From JACJYC01 sp964558465 (GTDB taxonomy: Bacteria; Bacteroidota; Bacteroidia; Chitinophagales; Saprospiraceae), in NCBI GenBank assembly GCA_964558465.1, contig CAZLEF010000007.1, positions 46,033-110,032 of the forward strand: DNA of 64,000 bases, read 5' to 3'. This document shows positions 26,683 to 33,740 of this stretch, in pieces. The position numbers and the translations under genes are program-made. The notes beneath the pieces were generated by a model. It made no database searches. It was not told the DNA's origin and worked only from the letters and a program-made list of their open reading frames with translations. Within the stretch, counting starts at the first letter, position 1. Each line of letters starts with the position of its first letter.

Positions 26683-29600
26683 TTAGTGTTGAACCACAAC
26701 CGCCCCAACGCCTTTTTCCCCCAGCATTTTCTGAAACGCCGCAAACTCCCCCTTCATCAGCCTGTCCAATTCCGATTTGACTTCGTTCAACCTCGTTTTC
26801 AAAACGGCATACACCTCCCGATGTGAGTCGGCCGGACGAAAATCGGCGGTCGCAACGGCGCCCGCAAGGTACCCCAGCTTTCCGACCAGCATCGCAGGCC
26901 ACCGCACGTCATCCTGGCCGGTCCCCGTCAGTTTGAGCTGCACCAGTTTGCCTTCTGTATTCACCAAAAGGCTGTCCATCCGGGCGATTTCCTTCACGAT
27001 GTCCTTGTGTTCATTTTTTCCCGCCAGCACGTCGCGCAGGTCGTACAATTGCCGGCGCGTCCATTCGATGCCGTTGACGATCCCGGCGGCCTCATTCTGA
27101 TCGGCGTACAATTGGGCCAGCATTTCGGTCTGAAGGCGGATATCTTCCAGCGTTCCCTCCGAATGCGGGTCTTTCAGGATATTGATTGTGGAGGTGAAAC
27201 TTTGGTCGCCCGCAGTCATGGCAACGGTGTATGTACCCGGCGGCACGAGGTAGGAGCGAAACTGTCCGTCGGGGGCGTTGCGGGTCCGGTTTTTGTCCAG
27301 CGGGACCCAATCGGCGCCCTGCGGTGTGGTGCGCATCACGATCTGTTTGGCGGGTTTGCACTGCAGGTCCCACCACCAGCGGTTGATGCCGGCCGCCGGT
27401 TTCTGGCGCTCCGTGCGCACGGTGTCTCCGGCTGAGTTGATGATATGGATCTTCACGCTGTCGGCGTCGGATGCGGCCCAGTAATTGATAGACGCCCCAT
27501 AAGGCGGATCCTGCCCGAAGGAGGGTTCGGGGAAGAACTGCATCGTGGCCGTGATGTTCTGAAAACGGTAAACATCCTTCGGTTTGAACAGCATGGCCTT
27601 GGTGGTCGCGGCCTCTTTGGGCAATTGCTGCAACGGCGAAATATCATCCAGTATCCAGATGCCGCGACCGTAAGTGCCCACCACCAGGTCGTTGAAATGT
27701 TCCTGCACGTCGATCCAGTACATGGGGGTATGCGGCAAGTTGCTCATGAAGGTCTGCCAGGTTTCGCCGTCGTCGAAGGAAATGTAAAGGGCGGTTTCGG
27801 TACCGAGGTACAGCAGGCCCTGCCGGACCGGGTCTTCCTTGATATGGCGGCAATAGTTCAGGTTGCCGGCGGCGATGCCTTTGGTGATCTTTTTCCAGGT
27901 TTTGCCGTAGTCGGCGGTCTTGTACACGAACGGCTGAAAGTTCCCGACCTCATGCAGGTCGACGGTGAGATAGGCTTTGCCTTCGCTCCATTTGGAGGCG
28001 TCGATGTTCCGCACGCTGCCCAACGGGGGCAGATCGGGGATGTTTTTGGTGACGTTGGTCCAGGTTTTGCCGCCGTCCTGGCTGAGGTGTACCTGGCCGT
28101 CGTTGGTACCCGCCCAAAAGACGCCTTTTTTTACAGGCGACTCGTCCAGGGCGTAGATCACATTGAAGTATTCCACACCGATATTATCCGGCGTCAGGCC
28201 GCCCGACCGGGTCTGTTTGGTTTTGTCGTTCAGGGTAAGGTCGGGGCTGATCACTTCCCAGGTTTGCCCGCCGTTGGTAGTGCGGTGTATCATCTGGCTG
28301 GCCACAAAAACCGTGTTGTGGTCATGGGGAGAAATCAGCAGTGGGAAGGTCCACTGGAAGCGGTATTTCACTTCAGCCGCCGAATGCCCGGCTGTGAATT
28401 CCGGCCAGATCTCCACCTGCCGGAACTGGCGGGTCTTTTCATTGAACCGGGTCACCACGCCGCCCAGGGCGCCGAACCCGGATGCGCTCGACCAGACGAC
28501 GTCGGGTTCGGCGGGGTCGGGGGTAGCAAAACCGCTTTCGCCGCCGCCGACGTCGTGCCACATGCCGGTGGGGATGAACCCCTGTCCAAAAAATCCGCCG
28601 ACGCCGCTCCGGCTGGGGCCGCGCATAGCGGGGCCGTCCTGGCGGTTGGTCAGCACGTTGTAGGGGATATGGTTATCGGTGGTCACATGGTACAATTGCG
28701 CGTTTGCCAACTGGATGCGCTGCCACGATTTGCCGCGGTTGGTGGAGATGGAAATGCCGCCGTCGCCGGAAACAATCATCCGGTTGCTGTTGGTGGGGTC
28801 GATCCACATATCGTGGTGGTCCCAGTTGGGTTGGGCCAGGAAGTTCAGAGGTTCGAGCGTCCGGCCACCGTCGATGCTGTTGTAAAAGGAGGCGGAGATA
28901 AAATAGACCTCGTTGGCGTTGTCGGGCGATACGGCGCAGCGGGTATAATAGGCTTGCCGGCCGGTCATATTGCGGTCGTGGCTGATCAGTTTCCAGGATT
29001 TCCCTTTGTCGTCAGAGCGCCAGAGCTCGCCGGTTTCCGGTTTTTCACCCAGGGTTTCCACACCGTCGCCGGTTTCGATGAGGGCGTACACCCGGTCGGG
29101 GTTGGCGGGCGACATGGCCAGGGCGATCTTGCCGACGGGGCCTTTAGGCAGGCCGGCGCCCTCGAGTTTGGTCCAGGTGTCGCCGCCGTCTTTCGACATG
29201 TGCAAGCCGCTGCCGGGGCCGCCGCTGGTGCGGTTCCAGGTGCGCAGGGAGAGTTGCCACATGCCGGCAAACAGGATGCGCGGGTTGGAGGGGTCCATGA
29301 CGAGGTCGGAAGCGCCCGTATTTTCGTCGACGAACAGGACCTGTTTCCAGGTTTTGCCGCCGTCGGCGGTTTTATACACGCCGCGGTCCTTTTGGGGAGC
29401 GTAACCGTGACCGACCGCTGCGACCCATGCTGTATTGGGGTCGGAAGGATGGACCAGGATGCGAGCGATCCGGCCGGTGTTGTCGAGGCCCGCGTGGGTC
29501 CAGGTATCTCCGCCGTCGGTCGATTTCCAGACGCCGTTGCCGATGGATACGTTGGAGCGGATGAAGCTTTCGCCGGTGCCGGCATAGATCACTTCGGGGT

Positions 29601-29910
29601 CGGAGGGCGCTATGGCCAGGGCGCCGATGGCGTGTACGGGTTTGTCGTCGAAGACCGGTTTCCAGTTGAGGCCGGCGTCTTCGGTTTTCCAGATGCCGCC
29701 GGTGGCCGATCCGCTCAGGTAGACCTGGTCGTTGCCGGGTATGCCCACCGAGCAGACGACGCGGTTGCCGACCGGGCCGATATGGCGGAATTTGAGTTGG
29801 GCGGTTTGTTCTTTGGTCAGGGTTTGGGCGGTGGCCGCAGGCCCGGACAGAAGAAAGAGGCCGGACAGGAGGATGCCCCACAAGGGGCTGAAGGCAGGTA
29901 GCTGTCTCAT
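26683..29910 (-). CDS. Large secreted BNR/sortilin-type (VPS10-like) propeller protein
   Basis: 1075 aa from the start MRQLPAFSPLW, which gives a clean signal peptide ending ATAQ; the frame extends 26 codons upstream without signal features. The protein has many Asp-box blades: STDGGDTWTHAG, TADGGKTWKQV, SKDGGDTWTKLE, SQDGGKTWTNV, SFDDGETWQTF, as in sortilin/VPS10 and BNR glycosidase-like propellers. The last about 250 residues (after the final blade, IWILDDISPLQQL) contain a beta-sandwich and a helical tail. It resembles a very common Bacteroidota family annotated as glycosyl hydrolase BNR repeat protein, whose substrate is unknown. Export is expected; enzymatic activity is not shown. Confidence 0.85.
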   Translation of the reverse strand: MRQLPAFSPLWGILLSGLFLLSGPAATAQTLTKEQTAQLKFRHIGPVGNRVVCSVGIPGNDQVYLSGSATGGIWKTEDAGLNWKPVFDDKPVHAIGALAIAPSDPEVIYAGTGESFIRSNVSIGNGVWKSTDGGDTWTHAGLDNTGRIARILVHPSDPNTAWVAAVGHGYAPQKDRGVYKTADGGKTWKQVLFVDENTGASDLVMDPSNPRILFAGMWQLSLRTWNRTSGGPGSGLHMSKDGGDTWTKLEGAGLPKGPVGKIALAMSPANPDRVYALIETGDGVETLGEKPETGELWRSDDKGKSWKLISHDRNMTGRQAYYTRCAVSPDNANEVYFISASFYNSIDGGRTLEPLNFLAQPNWDHHDMWIDPTNSNRMIVSGDGGISISTNRGKSWQRIQLANAQLYHVTTDNHIPYNVLTNRQDGPAMRGPSRSGVGGFFGQGFIPTGMWHDVGGGESGFATPDPAEPDVVWSSASGFGALGGVVTRFNEKTRQFRQVEIWPEFTAGHSAAEVKYRFQWTFPLLISPHDHNTVFVASQMIHRTTNGGQTWEVISPDLTLNDKTKQTRSGGLTPDNIGVEYFNVIYALDESPVKKGVFWAGTNDGQVHLSQDGGKTWTNVTKNIPDLPPLGSVRNIDASKWSEGKAYLTVDLHEVGNFQPFVYKTADYGKTWKKITKGIAAGNLNYCRHIKEDPVRQGLLYLGTETALYISFDDGETWQTFMSNLPHTPMYWIDVQEHFNDLVVGTYGRGIWILDDISPLQQLPKEAATTKAMLFKPKDVYRFQNITATMQFFPEPSFGQDPPYGASINYWAASDADSVKIHIINSAGDTVRTERQKPAAGINRWWWDLQCKPAKQIVMRTTPQGADWVPLDKNRTRNAPDGQFRSYLVPPGTYTVAMTAGDQSFTSTINILKDPHSEGTLEDIRLQTEMLAQLYADQNEAAGIVNGIEWTRRQLYDLRDVLAGKNEHKDIVKEIARMDSLLVNTEGKLVQLKLTGTGQDDVRWPAMLVGKLGYLAGAVATADFRPADSHREVYAVLKTRLNEVKSELDRLMKGEFAAFQKMLGEKGVGAVVVQH

Positions 29911-29972
29911 GTAATTTGGTTTCGTTTGTTCGGGGAAAGGTAGGGATATTTTTTTATGCCGGCAACTGGGGT

Positions 29973-30044
29973 GGATTTGAAGTTGCAAATTTCAAATTGC
30001 GGTGGTTGGAGTTCGTGGCGGAAGGCTTGGGAGAGCGGGGGGCT
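29973..30044 (+). repeat. Short GC-rich intergenic repeat, copy 1 (pair with 32251-32320)
   Basis: GGATTTGAAGTTGCAAATTTCAAATTGCGG followed by a GGAG..GCGGAAGGCTTGGGAGAGCGGGGG run. The same order of words is found at 32251-32320 with matched changes in the TTGAA/TTCAA arms (GCTGCAAGC instead of GTTGCAAAT), so the small hairpin is kept while its sequence varies. Non-coding. Confidence 0.6.
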
Positions 30045-30088
30045 TGCTTAACTTAATGGTGTTGATTCGTTGTTGGTCAGTTTAAGTT

Positions 30089-30289
30089 TCATCTTTTTTT
30101 CAGTAGTCTATAAACTATAAACAAAGGAATTAAGGTAAGAAAACCCCAACTGTTCGCCACAAGACTGTAAATTATTATTCCAACCAAAAATCCAATAAAA
30201 AATGCATCTACTATGGGCGATGATTTGATTTTTTTTGCATCTTCCATCAATTCTTTTTCAGATAATTCAGATAATTCTTTTTGGTTCAT
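30089..30289 (-). CDS. Small membrane protein of unknown function
   Basis: 66 aa. A charged N-terminus (NQKELSELSEKELMEDAKK) is followed by two hydrophobic segments (AFFIGFLVGIIIYSLV and GFLTLIPLFIVYRLL) and a basic end. The look is that of a small two-helix inner-membrane protein with a cytoplasmic amphipathic front, seen often in Bacteroidota. It lies in an AT-rich stretch next to a repeat A copy, with no operon partner. Real gene by composition and reading frame; function unknown. Confidence 0.6.
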   Translation of the reverse strand: MNQKELSELSEKELMEDAKKIKSSPIVDAFFIGFLVGIIIYSLVANSWGFLTLIPLFIVYRLLKKR

Positions 30290-30329
30290 TTGATTAATTT
30301 GTTTTGGTTCTTAACAAGTTTCAACTTTG

Positions 30330-30607
30330 ATTTTGTCCTTTATAATAGCCGCCAGCTTAAAGCCGTGCATATGCCGCCCGCGGCAACACTGCGCCTTACC
30401 CGAAGCAGCTAAGCGGGTGGCGGATGAACAAACCTTATGGGCTTCGCATCCAATACCCCGGACGAAGGCCGTGAAAAAACCATCCGCAAAATACGCCCTT
30501 GCTGCGGAAAAGCAAGTATGGAGACCCGAACAATTGAAAAAGAACGTCATCAATCAATGATTTATCCATGAATGGGTTGCAACATCTCCTGCCGGGAATA
30601 TTCCCCG
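30330..30607 (+). repeat. Dispersed repeat family A, copy 4
   Basis: Starts GATTTTGTCCTTTATAAT and continues with the family words AAGCCGTGCATATGCCG, CGGGTGGCGGATGAAC, and the tail GAACAATTGAAAAAGAACG. It ends in CCGGGAATATTCCCCGG, only a few bases past the stop of the dihydrofolate-reductase-like gene. The last about 200 bp are nearly identical to copy 5, so that gene is bracketed by long direct repeats. Confidence 0.8.
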
Positions 30608-30610
30608 GAA

Positions 30611-31186
30611 TTAAAAATTGTCAACTTCATAATTCAATTCTGTTACTCCGTTGCTAAATTGTCGAGTAGTTGGCAAAAGTTTTAAATTTATTTTGTCTTT
30701 AATGCCTTTATACAGCGAAACACCTTGTCCAAGAATGATTGGGTTTACAAACAACCAAAAGCCATCTATCAAATTTTGTTCAATTAGTGAATGGGTTGCT
30801 GTCGGACTACCAAAAAGCAATAGGTCTTCACCTTTCTGTTTTTTGATTTCATTTATTTTGTCAGCAAGGTTTTCACTTATAATTGTCGTATTTGGCAAGT
30901 CAGCGCCTTGCAGTGTTTTTGATAAAACTACTTTGTGAACGTTGTTATACCATTTTGAATGTTCAATGTCGTGTTTGGTTGCATTTGGTTTGTCGCCTGC
31001 GGCAGGCCAATAACGCTCCATCATTTGGTATGTTTTCCGTCCATATAAAGCGGTGTCGCCATTTTTAATTCGATTTCCAACATAGTCAAATAGTTCTTGG
31101 TCAACTTTAGCCCAATTGAGTTCTCCATTTGGTCCTGACACAAAGCCGTCCAAAGATATGTGCATAAATGAGATTACTTTTCTCAT
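30611..31186 (-). CDS. Dihydrofolate reductase-like (RibD C-terminal domain) family protein
   Basis: 191 aa. MRKVISFMHISLDGFVSGPNG is the classic front of the RibD_C/DHFR-like family. TALYGRKTYQMM, DLLLFGSPTATHSL and NPIILGQGVSLYKG complete the NADPH-binding reductase fold. Free-standing members like this (YyaP/YwjB type) are common and mostly uncharacterised; true folate reduction is not implied. The gene is AT-rich and lies between repeat A copies 4 and 5 together with a RhuM fragment, which suggests it arrived as a cassette. Confidence 0.88.
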   Translation of the reverse strand: MRKVISFMHISLDGFVSGPNGELNWAKVDQELFDYVGNRIKNGDTALYGRKTYQMMERYWPAAGDKPNATKHDIEHSKWYNNVHKVVLSKTLQGADLPNTTIISENLADKINEIKKQKGEDLLLFGSPTATHSLIEQNLIDGFWLFVNPIILGQGVSLYKGIKDKINLKLLPTTRQFSNGVTELNYEVDNF

Positions 31187-31313
31187 ATTTTACTTATTTA
31201 AACCATTTTTGAGCCGTAGGTCTGTGGTGAGGGCAGCCGGGCCAAGAGCAGGGTTGACGTTTTCCTTCTGATTGTGCAAAACGCCTTCAGCTATAATAGT
31301 CTTTTCCATATTC

Positions 31314-31427
31314 TCATTCGTTTACTATTTCAGTCGTTCCAGGACGCCTGTCAGTTTGGAACAATTCCTCCATTTGGTATTGGTTCAGCCAAACGGTCTC
31401 GTTGTCAAGGATTACTTCGCTTTCCAT
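31314..31427 (-). pseudogene. RhuM-family N-terminal fragment
   Basis: From ATG 31427 the minus strand reads ESEVILDNETVWLNQYQMEE then LFQTDR, which is the conserved front of RhuM (virulence protein family, DNA-binding-like N-terminus). After TDR the match ends and a stop follows within ten codons. Full RhuM proteins are about 300 aa, so this is a remnant. A neighbouring frame just upstream (QTCVDLHKFKN) may be further debris. It sits between repeat A copy 5 and the reductase gene. Confidence 0.55.
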
Positions 31428-31504
31428 ATGCGAAAAGTTGTCAGTTTTTGAACTTGTGCAAATCTACACAAGTTTGTATTGACTCACAACTTTTTGTTTC
31501 TTTT

Positions 31505-31766
31505 TTTCATATCCGCTAACTTATAGTAGTTCATACGCCGCCCCCGGCAATACATCGCCTTACCCGAAGCAATGATGAGCATCGCATCCAATACCCCGGA
31601 CGAAGGCCGCGAAAAAACCATCCGCAAAATACGCCCTTGCTGCGGAAAAGCAAGTATGGAGACCCGAACAATTGAAAAAGAACGTCATCAATCAATGATT
31701 TATCCATGAATGGGTTGCGTCAGGCAAAAACATCTCCGGCCGGGAATATTCCCCGGAATTAAAAAT
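31505..31766 (+). repeat. Dispersed repeat family A, copy 5
   Basis: Begins CATATCCGCTAACTTATAG, has an internal deletion of the CGGGTGG hairpin relative to other copies, and from ATCGCATCCAATACCCCGGA onward is almost identical to copy 4, including the closing GAATATTCCCCGGAATT. Direct orientation to copy 4, about 1.17 kb apart. Confidence 0.8.
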
Positions 31767-32364
31767 ACACCATTATAAGGTTTGAGGCAAGGAATGCGCA
31801 TGCGGCGGAGCCCGTTGCCTGGGGCCAAGGCGGTTTTGAATGGGAATGGATCGGCGAAACCGGATAACTGGCTGGAGCACCAACCCTGGAAAAGCCACCT
31901 GCTCAAGTCCGGGTTGGCTACAGACCGGACAAATAGCGCCCGCCAGGCGGCTGGATGACCGGCGGCTGGTACCCCGCTGCTTATCCGGGCATGATGGGAA
32001 CCGATCGGGGCAAGAGTTATGATGCCAAAGCGTTACTGGGTGTCAAACAACGACGAACGCTCATCAAAGTTTGAAACTTTGATGCCCTATTGGACCTCCG
32101 CTTAAAGTTGGAATGTCAAAAAGAAAGTTTGTAACTTTCAAACATCCATCCGAAATTGAAATGGAAGTAAAAGATCAGCACGTTTCTCGAAGTGAGCAGG
32201 AATCAACTTGCCGAGACGCAGTCTCTTGCCTTCCGTTTCGATTTTAATACGGATTTGAAGCTGCAAGCTTCAAATAGCGGCGGGGGGGTTAGGAGCGGAA
32301 GACTTGGGGCAGCGGGGGCTGCACCACAACCAAAGGGGCGATTTAACTCAAAATAGAATTTATA
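31767..32364. other. Gene-free stretch with several short perfect hairpins
   Basis: No gene is recognised in about 600 bp. A short open run on the plus strand (DRGKSYDAKALLGVKQRR) looks like the end of a decayed gene but I cannot name it. Downstream there are AAAGTTTGAAACTTT, GAAAGTTTGTAACTTTC and TTTGAAGCTGCAAGCTTCAAA, the last being part of the short repeat at 32251-32320. Confidence 0.4.
32251..32320 (+). repeat. Short GC-rich intergenic repeat, copy 2
   Basis: Pairs with 29973-30044: GGATTTGAAGCTGCAAGCTT, then GGAGCGGAAGACTTGGGGCA and GCGGGGG. It lies immediately to the left of the AT-rich signalling cassette. Confidence 0.6.
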
Positions 32365-33318
32365 TTATTTAATGTCCAAAATAACTTGCTCCACAAATCT
32401 AATTGTTTTATCTATTTGCTTCTTTTCCCCTGGAATATCTTTTTCAAGATAAATCCTCCTGAGTTTATCCGCTAAAAACCTGAGATGATCTTTGGAGCGA
32501 TAGGTGCCACAACCCCACAAGGCCTGAATAGTTTTATGCAATTTACCGTATTCTGAAATATTGTTTAAATCAAACACATATAATCCCATAATATGTCGAT
32601 GCTCGAAAATAAGATCCATATAACCTTGATAAAGCAATCTTCCTCCATTTTCATTATCAGCATCTGTCGAATATTTAAGATTTATCACGTCTTGAATTAT
32701 ATTATCCAAGGTGTCTAAAATATCTTGAATTAAATGCCGATAAGCCAACCTACTTTCTCGTTTATAACGATAATTCTCAGATTGAAGTTCATTAATTTTA
32801 TGATCAATGGAATTCTTTTTATCTAGCAAATAATTCATCAATTCATTTTTCTGATTTACGCCTACTTCCAAAATTTCATTTTTTTGTTGTTTAATTTCAT
32901 AAACAATATCTTTAACTTCTTGATACCATTTTCTAAATTCATCTTCTCTTTTAATGCCTTGCCGAATAAGGGTTTGTTTATCAAAAGCATTGAAGACGCC
33001 AACTCCAAAAATAATTGCAAAAACCAACGTAATAATCATAAAAATATAATCTAGTTTATTATACCAAACATCCGTTACCATAATAGCTTCTCTATTAAAG
33101 GCATTTAGTTCTTTACTCGAAATAGACCTTAAACTATCTCTAAACAATAACAAATAATTTGAAGAATCAATACCCGAATCCAGTTTTTCTAAACTTCCAG
33201 AGTTTTTTTGTTGGTAATTCACTCCATTAGTATCGCCTCTAGTTTGTTGACTACAGGCAATTTGATTAACAAATAAAATAATATTAATAATAAAACAAAA
33301 AACAGGAAAAATTTTCAT
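32365..33318 (-). CDS. Membrane-anchored coiled-coil lipoprotein of a signalling cassette
   Basis: 317 aa. The first 22 residues form a signal ending NQIAC, a possible lipobox. A single strong transmembrane segment lies at about 90-110 (YIFMIITLVFAIIFGVGVF). It is followed by a long coiled coil (about 115-215: IKREDEFRKWYQEVKDIVYE and KKNSIDHKINELQSENYRY) and a helical C-terminal domain. No known domain is recognised. Its start overlaps the end of the receiver gene by 4 bp, so it is the third gene of a kinase-receiver-membrane protein operon. A place as sensor partner or output of that kinase is inferred from context only. Strongly AT-rich. Confidence 0.75.
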   Translation of the reverse strand: MKIFPVFCFIINIILFVNQIACSQQTRGDTNGVNYQQKNSGSLEKLDSGIDSSNYLLLFRDSLRSISSKELNAFNREAIMVTDVWYNKLDYIFMIITLVFAIIFGVGVFNAFDKQTLIRQGIKREDEFRKWYQEVKDIVYEIKQQKNEILEVGVNQKNELMNYLLDKKNSIDHKINELQSENYRYKRESRLAYRHLIQDILDTLDNIIQDVINLKYSTDADNENGGRLLYQGYMDLIFEHRHIMGLYVFDLNNISEYGKLHKTIQALWGCGTYRSKDHLRFLADKLRRIYLEKDIPGEKKQIDKTIRFVEQVILDIK

Positions 33319-33740
33319 AGTATTGATTTTTTTATTATATAATATAATTTTGACGTGTCGAATGGTTTTTGAAAATAATAGTGAAAATCTTGTCCCTTTT
33401 TTAAATCATAGTCATCAATGACTTTTTCTCTCCTTGCCGAACAAAATATTTTTACAGAATCTTTACAGGTTTCCAATTCATTTATTTTTTTAATTAAAAT
33501 TATACCCGTTTCCAATCCGTAAGTGTTATTAATTTTTTGATCTTTAAATATTGATTTATCACGTATAGGCATCATGATATCGAGCACTATTACTTTATAT
33601 GAATAATTTTTAACAAGGCTCCAACCTTCTTCAGGGCTTTTTGCCCATTTAACTTTCAGTCCATGAATATACTCTAACCTCCGAATGGTTGAATATGTTA
33701 TTTCTTCATCATCAATAAAAATTACGTCTAAATTCTCCAT
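33315..33740 (-). CDS. Stand-alone response regulator receiver protein
   Basis: 141 aa, a single CheY-like receiver domain. DVIFIDDEEITYS gives the acidic pair, KVIVLDIMMPIRD the phospho-acceptor Asp (VLD), and HYYFQKPFD the conserved Lys. After the Asp loop there is an insertion (SIFKDQKINNTYGLETGI) longer than in CheY. There is no DNA-binding or enzymatic output domain, so it must act through a protein partner. Its start shares base 33740 with the kinase stop and its stop overlaps the membrane protein start. Confidence 0.88.
   Translation of the reverse strand: MENLDVIFIDDEEITYSTIRRLEYIHGLKVKWAKSPEEGWSLVKNYSYKVIVLDIMMPIRDKSIFKDQKINNTYGLETGIILIKKINELETCKDSVKIFCSARREKVIDDYDLKKGQDFHYYFQKPFDTSKLYYIIKKSIL

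Noticed and set aside
27445..29901. 818-codon open frame on the plus strand opposite the VPS10-like gene
   Set aside because: It is an antisense shadow of a GC-rich real gene; no family motifs, low-complexity Gly/Val/Asp composition. The same holds for long plus-strand frames at 7943-9103, 19408-20493, 44149-45237, 48334-49362, 50027-51505, 51531-52946 and 60175-61779.
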